Shown: one piece after another, positions 16,186-25,600 of the stretch
Numbering within the stretch: position 1 is the stretch's first letter
Layout of the letters: each line of letters starts with the position of its first letter
Virus record (IMG/VR): IMGVR_UViG_3300035701_000006
Location: 1-64,000 of that record
Length of the DNA stretch: 64,000 bases
Direction: 5' to 3' (one strand)
DNA from: a virus
Program-made: the position numbers and the translations under genes
Notes under the pieces: model-generated
The model's input: only the letters and a program-made list of their open reading frames with translations
Told to the model about the DNA's origin: nothing
Database searches by the model: none

Positions 16186-16971
16186 ATGGCTTGTCCAGAT
16201 CCAGGTTATGCTGCCCGCGTGTCTGCGAGGCAGGGCTTACCGGTCAACCTGTGCGTAACGTTCTATAGGAATGGGATCACGACAGATCCATGCCTCTTCA
16301 CGAGGATCGACATCTACCGGTCAGCTGTCTGCGAAGAGAATCTCGTTGCACAAATCCCAATCCCGCCTGGCACAGGCTATCCCGCTCCGATCGAACAGGT
16401 CCTAGATTCGTTCGGAAACCCCATGCCGGGACAGTACTGCTTGCCGTTCCTCATCCCGAAGGAGTTCGTGCAGGACATCTATTTCGACGTCTGGAGGTTC
16501 ATTCCGGATGTCGATTCCAATACGGACGTCAACGATGAGAGCATCTGGCTGTGTCAGGCGAGTAGGTTCTGGGTTTCGCCGGACGCTTGGTTCATGGATG
16601 ATGGGCTCCAGACGATTCGATTCGGCTTTGAACCACTTGACCTGAAGTTCAGAAAGCCGGAGAAGAGGGTTCTCGAGGTAGGCATTACGCCTCTTCCGCT
16701 GTACGACTTCGACTTCAATCTGACGATGCCAATCATTCCGCAATTGAAGGCATATGTTAAAGTAGAGACGGAAAACTGTGAATTATTGGTGGATGACGAA
16801 CCTTGCGCGATCGGGTTGAGGCAAGGCTCTTACAGGCACAGCCCGTTCGTCGTGCAGTTCCTGCTCGATACGTCTCGGTTCATAATCGGGACATATCGCT
16901 ATCAGATCAGGGTGGATCTCCCGAACGGACAGAGTCGCATCAGCGAGAAGTTTACCTTTACAGTAAGCTGA
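16186..16971 (+). CDS. Unknown beta-rich protein, probable virion component
   Basis: 261 residues with GGAG upstream. I do not recognise the family. The sequence is soluble, rich in beta-prone stretches (LQTIRFGFEPLDLKF, YRYQIRVDLPNGQSR, EKFTFTVS) and ends like an immunoglobulin-type domain; seven cysteines are scattered. Placement between a baseplate assembly gene and 16973, in the structural strand direction, suggests a tail or baseplate accessory protein. Confidence 0.5.
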   Translation: MACPDPGYAARVSARQGLPVNLCVTFYRNGITTDPCLFTRIDIYRSAVCEENLVAQIPIPPGTGYPAPIEQVLDSFGNPMPGQYCLPFLIPKEFVQDIYFDVWRFIPDVDSNTDVNDESIWLCQASRFWVSPDAWFMDDGLQTIRFGFEPLDLKFRKPEKRVLEVGITPLPLYDFDFNLTMPIIPQLKAYVKVETENCELLVDDEPCAIGLRQGSYRHSPFVVQFLLDTSRFIIGTYRYQIRVDLPNGQSRISEKFTFTVS

Positions 16972-16972
16972 C

Positions 16973-17386
16973 ATGCCTAAGATAAGCGACCTGATGGTTG
17001 GCGACGCTATCGGCATTCGCGGCGCGGATGCAGGTCATGAGGAGTATGGCAGGATTCAGGGCGTCATCACGGACATCCAACCGGATACGATCACCATCAT
17101 GACAGGCGGGGTGGGTGAGGTAAGTCTGGAAAAGAACAAGATAAACCTCAATAAGGCGGTCATCAAGAAATGCATCCAGAGCGACTTCGACAGACGATTT
17201 CTGTCAGGCTGCGTCATGGAGGATTTCGAGGCACGTCTCGGGAGGAAGCTCGGCAGAAGGAAGCAGAAGTTGGCGGATAAGGAGGCGAAGAAAATCTCAC
17301 ACAATATCGTCATTCCCGCTACGCAGGGCAAGTTCCAAGCCACCAGGATGGACGGGCTACCGACGCCGGATAAGCTTAGGTTCTAG
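16973..17386 (+). CDS. Unknown protein with beta-barrel-like N-terminus
   Basis: 137 residues. The first 55 residues (MVGDAIGIRGAD, GVITDIQPDTITIMTGG) look like a small SH3/KOW-type barrel, and the second half is basic and helical (RKLGRRKQKLADKEAKK). No family recognised. It follows the previous stop after one base. Its 3' end overlaps the convergent ATPase gene by 30 bases. Confidence 0.5.
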   Translation: MPKISDLMVGDAIGIRGADAGHEEYGRIQGVITDIQPDTITIMTGGVGEVSLEKNKINLNKAVIKKCIQSDFDRRFLSGCVMEDFEARLGRKLGRRKQKLADKEAKKISHNIVIPATQGKFQATRMDGLPTPDKLRF

Positions 17387-17923
17387 ACTCGACATCACAT
17401 AAGACAGCATATCCGACACCTCATTGCGGTGGAATTCTCTAAAGTCTTGTCCGTGGAATCGCTTGACTTGTATCATGATCTCCTTGTCGATCCGCTTCGC
17501 TGTCCTCAACGATTCGTAGCGACCGTGCCTGTCATAGGAACCCTTGCGCTTGAGTACGATGTTGATGTTACTCCGCTCCTTGATGAATCCGCCGACGATC
17601 TCGTCGATGCCGCGGACCATATGCGGCTTCTTTGGGAAATAGATGCGACCGTAGACGGCTGACAGGACGACGGGTGAGTCGGTGACGACGATCTTCACGC
17701 CGGCCTTTATGAGCCGGAATTCCTCCTGGACTTGCTTGGCCATGATGTAGATCTGGTCATAGTCTATGATCTGCCGCTTTTCGTAGGCCCAGTTCTTCAC
17801 GTATTCTCTGGCCATCTCGCATCGTATGCCGCGCACCTTGAGCTCGTTGAACAGCATAGCCGCGAGCGTTGACTTGCCGCTTCCGGGACCACCGTACATG
17901 TTGATGCAGGTTGTCATGGTCAT
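17357..17923 (-). CDS. P-loop ATPase/kinase (AAA_28, NadR-like)
   Basis: 188 residues from the ATG at 17923, chosen because AGGGAAAG lies 10 bases upstream and because the Walker A motif MYGGPGSGKST follows at once; the longer open frame would add an unrelated leader. REYVKNWAYEKRQ, DQIYIMAKQVQEE and VVTDSPVVLSAVYG are typical of phage AAA_28 proteins, thought to be small-molecule or polynucleotide kinases. C-terminal RKGSYDRHGRYESL may be a lid. Divergent from the zinc-ribbon/primase pair. Confidence 0.75.
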   Translation of the reverse strand: MTMTTCINMYGGPGSGKSTLAAMLFNELKVRGIRCEMAREYVKNWAYEKRQIIDYDQIYIMAKQVQEEFRLIKAGVKIVVTDSPVVLSAVYGRIYFPKKPHMVRGIDEIVGGFIKERSNINIVLKRKGSYDRHGRYESLRTAKRIDKEIMIQVKRFHGQDFREFHRNEVSDMLSYVMSSLEPKLIRRR

Positions 17924-17956
17924 GAGATACTTTCCCTGAGTGACATTCTGTGTTAT

Positions 17957-17964
17957 GTATTTAA
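17957..17964 (+). promoter_or_regulatory. Late-type box GTATTTAA between divergent ATPase and zinc-ribbon genes
   Basis: GTATTTAA lies 5 bases before the plus-strand ATG at 17970. The same segment read on the minus strand gives ATACATAAC, similar to the GTACATAAC box, so one AT-rich stretch may serve both directions. No sigma70 pair seen. Confidence 0.35.
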
Positions 17965-17969
17965 TAACT

Positions 17970-18245
17970 ATGAAGAAGAAAGAAGTGAAAGTCGTCTTTG
18001 TCGAATTCGGCCCCGCCATCCTCCCTTGTAGGTATTGCGAACGAAAGGCGCAGATCACCAACGTACTCTCTTCGCAGCCTATGTCTTACGGCGCTCCAAT
18101 CTACGTCTGCAGGTGCGGCAAGAGAATGATCCTAAACTTTGAAGGGAAGCTCATTGCTATTCAAACCAAAACAAGAACAAATAGAATCCTGGATTCAGGC
18201 GCACTTCCCGAAGTTCAAGCGCCGAAAGAACGGCGAAGAGTATGA
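17970..18245 (+). CDS. Small zinc-ribbon protein upstream of primase
   Basis: 91 residues from MKKKEVKVVFVEFG; an earlier in-frame ATG at 17940 would cross the promoter-like box. LPCRYCERK near 18-26 and YVCRCGKRM near 47-55 form a CxxC...CxCG zinc ribbon. It overlaps the primase by about 90 bases in another frame, so its C-terminal tail is partly dictated by the primase coding sequence. It may supply the zinc module that the primase lacks; that is inference. Confidence 0.55.
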   Translation: MKKKEVKVVFVEFGPAILPCRYCERKAQITNVLSSQPMSYGAPIYVCRCGKRMILNFEGKLIAIQTKTRTNRILDSGALPEVQAPKERRRV

Positions 18246-19146
18246 CGTACCCAATCCCCTAGATGGCGACGGCGGGATGCATCTCGGGGTCAACACCAAG
18301 AAGGGCGTCTGTCACGATTGGCGACCGGGTCATCACAGCGCCGACGGGTCGTTCCTCAAGCTCGTGTCGAAGTACCGCGGCATATCCTTCCACGAGGCAA
18401 TCCGCGAGGTCTGCGGCATAGAGGTAGACCTCCGTAGCCTTCTCAGGACGGAGGAGACAGCCCCCGAAGCAGCCCCGTCGTTGATCAAGCTGCCCGATTC
18501 GACGCCATTCGCAAGCGGGGAGGGAGGTAAGATCAGGCAGATAGCCCTGAACTACCTCAAGTCGCGTGGCGTGTCAGAGGAGATGGCTTCCAGCAGGAAG
18601 CTCACATTCACCCCGTCGAAGATCGTGTTCCCCTATTTCGAGTATGGGGAACTGGTCTACTGGCAGTCGCGGGAGACCCTTCGGAAGGTGTTTGACTTCC
18701 CGGAGAATACGACCAAGGACCACTTCATCTATGGGTTTGACGACGTCGAGCCGTGTACCGATGTCATTGTCACCGAATCCATCTTCTGCGCGCTTGCGCT
18801 CGGCGAGAATGCTGTCGCGACGGGCGGCGCGTCCATGGGTGATATGCAGGTGAGAAAGATCAAGGCGCTGAGGCCGGAGCGGGTCATCCTGGCGCCTGAC
18901 AACGACGACGCCGGTAAGAAATCGCTGTTTGACAACTTCTTCAAGCTCGAGCCGTTCTTCTCCAGTAAGATCTTCTATAGCGTGCCACCGAAGACGTCCG
19001 CGGCCTGTGGTATCTTGAGCGGTGCCAAGGATTGGTCGGAGATCGGCGAGAAGATCGGGTGGGACAAGCCGAGGAAGGTGTATGAGGCTGGCTTGAAGGC
19101 GCTTAACCAGACGGAGTTGATGCTTGGATCTGTCCGCGCTTTTTAA
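18154..19146 (+). CDS. DNA primase with Toprim domain and degenerate zinc motif
   Basis: About 330 residues. There is no early ATG; the TTG at 18154 has AAGGG 7 bases upstream and is preferred over the TTG at 18139. The N-terminal region (YDVPNPLDGDGG, GVCHDWRPGHHSADGSFLKL) aligns with the CHC2/gp61-type zinc finger but has lost most cysteines. The Toprim domain is clear: VIVTESIFCALAL near 203 with the conserved Glu, ATGGASMG, and LAPDNDDAG near 247 with DxD. It would make RNA primers for phage replication. Confidence 0.8.
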   Translation: MLFKPKQEQIESWIQAHFPKFKRRKNGEEYDVPNPLDGDGGMHLGVNTKKGVCHDWRPGHHSADGSFLKLVSKYRGISFHEAIREVCGIEVDLRSLLRTEETAPEAAPSLIKLPDSTPFASGEGGKIRQIALNYLKSRGVSEEMASSRKLTFTPSKIVFPYFEYGELVYWQSRETLRKVFDFPENTTKDHFIYGFDDVEPCTDVIVTESIFCALALGENAVATGGASMGDMQVRKIKALRPERVILAPDNDDAGKKSLFDNFFKLEPFFSSKIFYSVPPKTSAACGILSGAKDWSEIGEKIGWDKPRKVYEAGLKALNQTELMLGSVRAF

Positions 19147-19417
19147 GTTCGTGCTTGCTGACGATTGTTGACCTATCCTTCCTGATGGTCTTGATCCCGC
19201 TCTTGGCCGCCGCCACGTTCTGCTTTATCCAGTTCACGCGTTCCGGGAGGTTCATCTTATTCAGGGCATCGGTGGCGATGAGGACCCTGTTGGCTTCGAT
19301 CGGCGTGATGCCCGACACCAGCATGCCGACGTGCTTGTCGACGGTCTCGCCCAACATGAGTAGGTGGACGTATTGCCGCTTATCTTCGTTCTGGTAGCGT
19401 ACCCAGGCAAGATCCAT
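19103..19417 (-). CDS. Unknown small protein
   Basis: 104 residues, family not recognised. It is mostly helical with a basic C-terminal half (KTIRKDRSTIVSKHELKKRG). The start lies just after the stop of the 19419-20135 gene and the 3' end overlaps the convergent primase by 44 bases. Last gene of a four-gene minus-strand group. Confidence 0.5.
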   Translation of the reverse strand: MDLAWVRYQNEDKRQYVHLLMLGETVDKHVGMLVSGITPIEANRVLIATDALNKMNLPERVNWIKQNVAAAKSGIKTIRKDRSTIVSKHELKKRGQIQASTPSG

Positions 19418-19418
19418 G

Positions 19419-20135
19419 TCACTTCGCCTGATGCGGAGCTATCATTTCGCGAAGATGCCGCATGCTGTCCACGATAGCGGTGACATGCGGCTTGGTGAGG
19501 TTCTTCTTTGTCCAGTGCTCCTCGATATATTTTTGGAGCTCGCGAATGGCAACGTCAGGTACGAATTCGCAGATTCCGTCAAGGTCCGTTGCGACGGCTC
19601 CTATCTCGAGGATTCTCAATTCTTCGACGCGGTTATCGTCAGATATGAAGTCGCCCATCTTGGCCTTGCCCCAGAGCTTCGGGACTGACATCTGTGAGAC
19701 GATCCTCACGTCGAAAGCCCGCACGGGCACTTGTAGGACGTCGATGAAGATGGAGGCGATCCACCCGCCGAGGAACTCGAATGGCATCCGCATCTTTTCC
19801 CCATCGAACGTGTCGAAGAAGTTTCGTTCACGTACGGTAGCGACAACTCCCTTGAACCATCCGTCCTTGGCTAAGTCGTCAAGGTTCATCTTTTTGTTGC
19901 CTGTCCCAGCCAAGCTGGCCCCTATCATGAGCCTGAGACTCTGATATAGGCCAGGGCCGGGATTCTTCTCGATCTCTTTGGTATCGAAAGTGGACGTGAC
20001 GCTCTCGTCGAACTTGACGCGGGCAAGCCACTGGAGTGCGAAGCGGTTATACGTTTCGACGACCTTTTGCCCCTCTGGCAACTTCTTCAGGATATCCTGC
20101 ATCAGATTATATACTTTCTTTGCGTCTTTGTCCAT
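19419..20135 (-). CDS. Unknown protein, 238 residues
   Basis: Start taken at MDKDAKKVYNLM (20135), because the frame upstream translates a hairpin region into a low-complexity RRK/PPLLAGEEA sequence. Contains NPGPGLYQSLRLMIGASLAG near 65, a DTFDGEKMRMPFEFLGGW stretch and a C-terminal helical part. Soluble, no recognised motif. Neighbours on the same strand are also unknown, so context does not help. Confidence 0.5.
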   Translation of the reverse strand: MDKDAKKVYNLMQDILKKLPEGQKVVETYNRFALQWLARVKFDESVTSTFDTKEIEKNPGPGLYQSLRLMIGASLAGTGNKKMNLDDLAKDGWFKGVVATVRERNFFDTFDGEKMRMPFEFLGGWIASIFIDVLQVPVRAFDVRIVSQMSVPKLWGKAKMGDFISDDNRVEELRILEIGAVATDLDGICEFVPDVAIRELQKYIEEHWTKKNLTKPHVTAIVDSMRHLREMIAPHQAK

Positions 20136-20157
20136 AAGGTCTCTCAGTCCTCTTCGT

Positions 20158-20184
20158 GCCTCCTCTCCAGCGAGGAGAGGAGGC
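20158..20184. repeat. 11-bp inverted repeat between two minus-strand genes
   Basis: GCCTCCTCTCC and GGAGAGGAGGC separated by AGCGA form a perfect hairpin in the spacer between the genes at 20197-20682 and 19419-20135. It has no U-tract on either side, so it is more likely an RNA-processing or stability element, or an attenuating structure, than a plain terminator. Confidence 0.6.
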
Positions 20185-20196
20185 CTGGAGGGGGCT

Positions 20197-20682
20197 TTAC
20201 GCCTCGACATCGCGCAGGATGTTGAGCATGCCGCAGAGGTACTGGGTCGTCTTCGCCACGTCCAGGTCGCGGATGAACTTCTCGACCTCGGCCGCCGTGG
20301 GCATACGCACTTCGATGCCCATCGTGTTGCCGAGGTCGCCGTGGCTGTCCAGGTGGCGCGCGTCGGCGTTGACGCACATGAACGGGAAGCCCAGGGTGTA
20401 GTTGTGGCCGCCGGCCTTCCCCGTGGGTACGGACAGCGAGCCGATGACCCACGGCTGCTTCTGCTCAGGGATCTTCTCCCCGGACAGCTCTTCGATCAGC
20501 GCCCTCACGGCAGTCGCCTGACAGCCGAAGGGCTGGCAGAGCGCGGCGAGCCTCTGCGCCTTGGGTGAGGCTGCCACCCCCGTCCCCCAGCGCTTCTTGG
20601 TCATCGCCCGGATGACCTTGCCGATCAGAGCCCTCTCCCGATTCTCCGCGACGGACTTCGGCACCCCAATAAATGTTGCCAC
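20197..20682 (-). CDS. Unknown protein, 161 residues
   Basis: Begins with GTG (MATFIGVPKSV); no strong ribosome site, and an internal ATG at 20604 is an alternative. A compact GHNYTLGFPFMCVNADARH and LDSHGDLGNTMGIEVRMP lie in the middle. Family not recognised. Its codons are strongly GC-rich. Part of the minus-strand group. Confidence 0.5.
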   Translation of the reverse strand: MATFIGVPKSVAENRERALIGKVIRAMTKKRWGTGVAASPKAQRLAALCQPFGCQATAVRALIEELSGEKIPEQKQPWVIGSLSVPTGKAGGHNYTLGFPFMCVNADARHLDSHGDLGNTMGIEVRMPTAAEVEKFIRDLDVAKTTQYLCGMLNILRDVEA

Positions 20683-20720
20683 ATTAGTGACAACGGGTTA
20701 AGAAAAAGGTGGCTTTGGTG

Positions 20721-21275
20721 TCACATCTTCCGCAGAGGGGACATTTTTCGGTTCACGTAGGCTGCGGTAGCCCCGGCGGCGACCCCAGCCAGGATGGGCG
20801 GGCCCGCCTTCTTGGCGACTTCCTTCGCAAGGCTCCAGACGAGCATCAGAACCACCCCAGGGAACCAGACGGCGTAATAAAGCGCGTACTTCGGGGTGAA
20901 TACGTAATGGTTGGTCGGCTGGACATAGCCGCCGGGATGCATGGCATCTGTCCAGGCCATGTCTCCGGTTTCGGCGATCGCGGTCAGGATGTCGATCTTG
21001 AGGTCGACGCGCATGAACTCCAGGCCCATGCAGATGGCGAGCCAGGCGGCGATCAGCCCAACAACCCCAGCGCTGGGGATAAGACCCTTCGCGAGGAACG
21101 AGAGTTTGGGTAGGACGAACGGCAGGATGGAGACACCAGCGATGGTCAGGATCGTGTACGAGAACTTCAAGCCGAAGATAAGGTTGGCTGCGAGCATGGC
21201 TGGCACCAGGATCTTCAGGATGCCGCCGACCCGGAGCCTTTCCGTGACCTTCTCTACGGCCTGAGGGGTTTCCAT
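20721..21275 (-). CDS. Integral membrane protein of unknown function
   Basis: 184 residues from the ATG at 21275, which has GGAAGGAGA 6 bases upstream; the longer frame is not needed. Four hydrophobic segments are visible: about residues 20-40 (ILKILVPAMLAANLIFGL), 42-60, 68-88 (SAGVVGLIAAWLAICMG) and 128-150 (YALYYAVWFPGVVLMLVW). The short basic C-terminus ends NRKMSPLRKM. Not clearly a holin, since it is long and far from any endolysin. Divergent from the baseplate operon. Confidence 0.6.
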   Translation of the reverse strand: METPQAVEKVTERLRVGGILKILVPAMLAANLIFGLKFSYTILTIAGVSILPFVLPKLSFLAKGLIPSAGVVGLIAAWLAICMGLEFMRVDLKIDILTAIAETGDMAWTDAMHPGGYVQPTNHYVFTPKYALYYAVWFPGVVLMLVWSLAKEVAKKAGPPILAGVAAGATAAYVNRKMSPLRKM

Positions 21276-21325
21276 CGTGGTTCTCCTTCCACATTTATGG
21301 TACCAAGCGGACGGCACACGGTCAA

Positions 21326-21333
21326 GTATATAA
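21326..21333 (+). promoter_or_regulatory. Late-type box GTATATAA directly before the hub gene
   Basis: TCAAGTATATAAGG ends 3 bases before the ATG at 21337, and no Shine-Dalgarno fits in between. If it is a -10 element the transcript would start inside or at the gene; it may instead be a translation-initiation AT-rich leader. Confidence 0.3.
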
Positions 21334-21336
21334 GGT

Positions 21337-22629
21337 ATGGCAGACAAAGCAGTTGGCCTGGCTCCGACGGTCTCCCTCAAAATAGAGGGGGGCGAGGACT
21401 TTAGCAAGAACTTCGAGAGTCTCGAATGGGCTTCCTTTATAAACAGCGGTTACATCGTCAGGGCCAGGGTAGTCGACCCGTTCTTCAGCATCCTTCGCGA
21501 CCGTCTTGGGGAGTATCTTGAAGGCGCTAGGAAGGAACCCACCCCTCTTGAGTTCCAGATCGCATGGCCCGACAATGACCCGACGCAGAAAAGGATCTGC
21601 TATCTGGCATATCTGAATGGTCAAGGTACCCTCGAGAGGGGCAAGGTAGAGTTTCTCGGCATCGACCCACCGAGTTGGTGGTTGAACGCGGGCGACTCGG
21701 ATGGTAGTGCCTGGGGTAGGGACGACGGGAACGGTACGGAGTCAGGCCGCGTGAGCGATGTCATAAAGTCCGTGATCAAGAAGTATACCCAGCGAGACAA
21801 GAATCCCCAAAAGATTGAAGTTGACGTGACGCAGACGAACGACTCGGAGGAGAATACGTGGTGGATGATGAAGATGGATCCGAAGACATTCATCGCTTCT
21901 CTTCTAGAATGGTCTTCGTCCATCACGCCGCAGAAATCGGCTTGGGTCGTCGCTAGCGTCGATAGGAAGATTGTCATAAAGGAACAGGCATCCATGCCGG
22001 ATAGCCTGCCGGTCGACAAGAAGGATTTTGGCATCTTCAACGTCAACACAAGCATTCCGGGTTCCTCAGACGTCAAGCATTTTGAGATCCTGGCCAACAA
22101 CGTCATCTCCGTCTTCCAAACTAAGCTTATAACGCAGGGTATATCCGCCGTGTCTGGACAGTTCATTGACAAGATTACGGAGGAAAAGAAGTCAACCGTC
22201 GATGACGAGAATACGTCTGCGAAGCTCAATGTCTCGAACCTGGGTCCTGACCGAGCCTTCAAGAAGCCGGAGAGCGACATCAAGTGGTCGACGTCGATCC
22301 GGGCGATCCCAGAGTTCAGCGCTGGTGACCTCGGTATCCAGTATGTTGACTATCTGGACGGGCGAGCCAGAACCATGTTCATGGATATGCTGAACATGGT
22401 CATGCGGATCAAGATCAGGGTCAACGGCGACAGGCGGTTTGATGACAGCACGATCCTGGGGGCGTCGACGCTGACCCTGTCGTGGAAGGATGCCTGCTTC
22501 GAGACGCCCTATTTCCTATCCGGGAAGTGGATCATCTACGGGTTTCATCACATCGTCACGAGGCGGCAGTGGTGGACGGATCTCTACCTCTATCGCCTAG
22601 ATTACGACGCAGAGGCCAAGAAGATCTAA
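21337..22629 (+). CDS. Baseplate central hub protein (T4 gp27/gpD-like)
   Basis: 430 residues. Begins LAPTVSLKIEGGEDFSK, then YIVRARVVDPFF, has a central KMDPKTFIASLLEW part and ends with a beta-rich segment (FLSGKWIIYGFHHIVTRRQW, TDLYLYRLDYD) typical of hub proteins that form the trimer on which the tube is built. It precedes the tape measure gene and follows no other hub candidate. Called from pattern and gene order; weaker than the gp25 or gp6 calls. Confidence 0.6.
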   Translation: MADKAVGLAPTVSLKIEGGEDFSKNFESLEWASFINSGYIVRARVVDPFFSILRDRLGEYLEGARKEPTPLEFQIAWPDNDPTQKRICYLAYLNGQGTLERGKVEFLGIDPPSWWLNAGDSDGSAWGRDDGNGTESGRVSDVIKSVIKKYTQRDKNPQKIEVDVTQTNDSEENTWWMMKMDPKTFIASLLEWSSSITPQKSAWVVASVDRKIVIKEQASMPDSLPVDKKDFGIFNVNTSIPGSSDVKHFEILANNVISVFQTKLITQGISAVSGQFIDKITEEKKSTVDDENTSAKLNVSNLGPDRAFKKPESDIKWSTSIRAIPEFSAGDLGIQYVDYLDGRARTMFMDMLNMVMRIKIRVNGDRRFDDSTILGASTLTLSWKDACFETPYFLSGKWIIYGFHHIVTRRQWWTDLYLYRLDYDAEAKKI

Positions 22630-22633
22630 CTCC

Positions 22634-22641
22634 AAATATAT
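22634..22641 (+). promoter_or_regulatory. AAATATAT element before tape measure gene
   Basis: CAAATATATCTT immediately before the ATG at 22645. The same CAAATATATC string lies before the terminase ATG at 42021. No Shine-Dalgarno is present, so this could be a late promoter or an AT-rich translation enhancer. Confidence 0.3.
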
Positions 22642-22644
22642 CTT

Positions 22645-25600
22645 ATGCCAGGCGACATCAACGAATATGCTCTGTCGATGGAGCTGGCCCTCTCGGCCGG
22701 ACCTGCCTTAAAGACCATCGCGAGCCTCACCAAGAAACTGGAGACGGTTGAACAGCAGATCCAGCGCATCGGCGATAAGTTCGTCCAGATCTTCCAGGAG
22801 AAGATGTCCACCGCCATCAAGATCGTCCCAGAGATAGCGACAGTCACTACGCCAGTTATCGGGATGATCGACGTAGACAAGGACTCGATGACGAGGTTCA
22901 GCGAGAAGGTCAGAGTCAGTTTGACGACGGCGATCAGGGAATCCGTCGCTGCTGGGTTCAAGGATCTTCCGCCCGTAGGAGCACTACCTGCGCCACCTGC
23001 GGTACCGCCGATGCCACCACCAGCACCGCCGGTGCCGGTCCCGGGAGCAGACATCGCCGCCGAGATGGCCGCGCTCGCAGGCAAGATGGCGGAAGAGATT
23101 GCCAGCGCTGTGGGTCCTGCCCTGGCTGCTGCCATCAAAGGCGCTGGTCCGAGCTTTGACAGCTTGACCGCCGAGGGCATGGAGTTCAGCAACAAAATCA
23201 CAGGCGCGTTGGATAAGGCGAAGAGCGAGGAAATACCGCTCAGCGCTATTACCTACTTCCAAGAAGCTGAGAGAATCCTTAAGGACATCAAGCCGCAGCT
23301 AGAAGCTCTTAAGTTCCCCATGGAGAAGTGGGAGAAGTATAACGACGAGGTCAAGAAAGGAATAAGGGATCAGCTAAAGGACGTCAAGTCCTATGGCAAG
23401 GGATTTGAGGATGCGTATGATGAGATAACGTCTCTACAGGAGGAATATGTTGAGGCGGATGTCTACACGATAAAGAATGCGCTTGTGAGCAATAAGCTGG
23501 CCGAGAAACAACTGGCTACCATACAAAGCCTGCGTGATGCTAATATCATCGGCCCTGATCTGATGGAGAAGGAGCTAGAACTCCGCAAGGCTGTTGGAGC
23601 CTTTGACACAAAGCACTGGGAGAAAGAGCTCAGCACTCAGCAGATGCGAGAGAAGCATCAGAGGACGCAGAGGAAGCATCAGGAGCAACTGAACGCCATG
23701 GTCGAGGAGGGCTTCGGCGCGTTCCTTATTCAGAAGTATGTTGTCGATTCGAACCTCATCGGCAGGGCGATGGATTATGTTGGTGGAAAGTCACTGTCGT
23801 TGAGTGGCTCGATAAAGACCGGCTTTACTGCGGTTGGTGGGTGGATTGAAAAGAGTGTGGTTGCCTGGTCCATGGATCTGAACAGGTTTGCCGAGAATGC
23901 TCAGAGGTCCGGTAAGGCTGTGCCGGCTGCCATAGCGAAGGGGCTTCGCGCGACGATGATGGCACCTTTCAATGCGCTGACCTGGATGGTTGGTAAATTC
24001 CGCAAGTTAATACCAACGAATCCGGGTACGGAGCCGTTTATCAAGAGTGGAGAATCCATTGCGAAGGCAATGGGGAAAGGCATCAACAATGAGTCGGACG
24101 TGCCGAAGCAGCTTCTGAAGTTGCTTGTCGGCGACATGGCCTCGACGTTGCTTGGACAGGAAAAGAAGGTTGGGAATGCCGCCGAGGCGGTCGCCAAGAG
24201 CGCGGTTCCGAAGCCGGAACCAGCAGCCGGCGAAGGCTTTAGGGCGATGATGACCAACATCTCTGCCGGGATTGGGATATTCACGGCTACGGTGATGGCG
24301 ATCCCCTGGATTGCCATCGCCAAGCTTGCCGTCATCGGGGTCATCATTACGGGGATGCTGACGGCCATGGTCGCGCTGGCAGGCTGGCTTGCATCTTCCG
24401 GCGTTATGGGGGTCGTCGCGCTTATAGCGCTGACTGGCGCTGCGATCGGTTTTGCTTACGCCGTCGGCCTGTTGGCCGCTGCGTTACCCGCGCTGGCAGT
24501 GGGAGGTGCCGCGGCCATTCCGGTCCTTCTGACGCTCGCGCTTGTGATTGGCGTCCTCGCCCTATCCGTAGTTGCCATAACCGCGTTTGTCAATGCCATT
24601 ACGAATCTCTTCAAGGCATTCTCCGAGAATATCACGGCAGGCTTCGCCTTCGTCGGGTTCATGTATGCGCTAATTCCTGCGCTGCTCGGGCTTGGTGTTG
24701 CCATTCTCGGGTTCAGTGTAATGTTGCTCGCTTCGATGATTCCGATTGCAGCCGCAGTGGCCATTGGCGCAGCCTTACTCGGTCCGGCTGTGTTCTTCGC
24801 CTTGACGATGACGATCATAGCGGGTGGCGTGGCCGTGTTTGCCGCGGCGATTACTGCTCTTGGGGCAGGAATATCTGCCTTCACGGCGTCGGTAGGTAAT
24901 CTTGGTGGGGCGCTGACGAACATCACGACTGCCGTCGGTGCATTCGGTGTTGCAATCGTTGGATTCGCCCTTGGGCTTGGTGCTGCATTAGCTCTGCTTC
25001 TACCGAGCATCCTCATGATGCCGGTCATTATTGCTGGGCTCATCGCATTCGGCGCAGGACTGCTTGGTTCTATGATCTTGCTGTCCATTGCCATGTTCTT
25101 TGGGACGGCGGCCGTCGAGTGGCTGACGTCGTTCGGCCTGGCCCTCAAAAACATTTCCGACGCTATCGTGGCGATGGGAAGCCCGGGTGAGAAGATGAGG
25201 GAGATCGCCGGCGGCATAAACGCGCTCATGAGCGTGAAGGTCAATCCGTTTGCCGTCGTCGGTATGTTCATGGTGGCGGCTGGGCTTGGTGCTCTTGGCG
25301 ATGCTTCTACGCAAGCTGCCAGTGGCATTCAAGCGCTTGCCGGTGCCGGAACGACCATTACAGGTGTCGTGGATGAGGTCATTGCTAAGGAGAAGGACTT
25401 CGATAGGGCCGCTGGTATCGTCGAGAGGTTCGGCAACAAGATGTCCGTCGCGTTCGATAAGGTTTCTGAGAAGGCCGTCGCTGGTCCGTTCTCCGCGGAA
25501 TCAACGGCCAAGGCCGAGACCGTCACGACGGTCCAGATCACGAGCGACATGGCTAGGAGGACCTCAGAATCCAATCGGCAGACGCTCGATGCTCTGACTG

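Noticed and set aside
20721-21275. Holin candidate
   Set aside because: Four hydrophobic segments in 184 residues and no endolysin nearby; kept as an unknown membrane protein.
24456-25328. 290-residue open frame on the minus strand
   Set aside because: Antisense of the tape measure gene; Ala/Pro/Thr-rich shadow.
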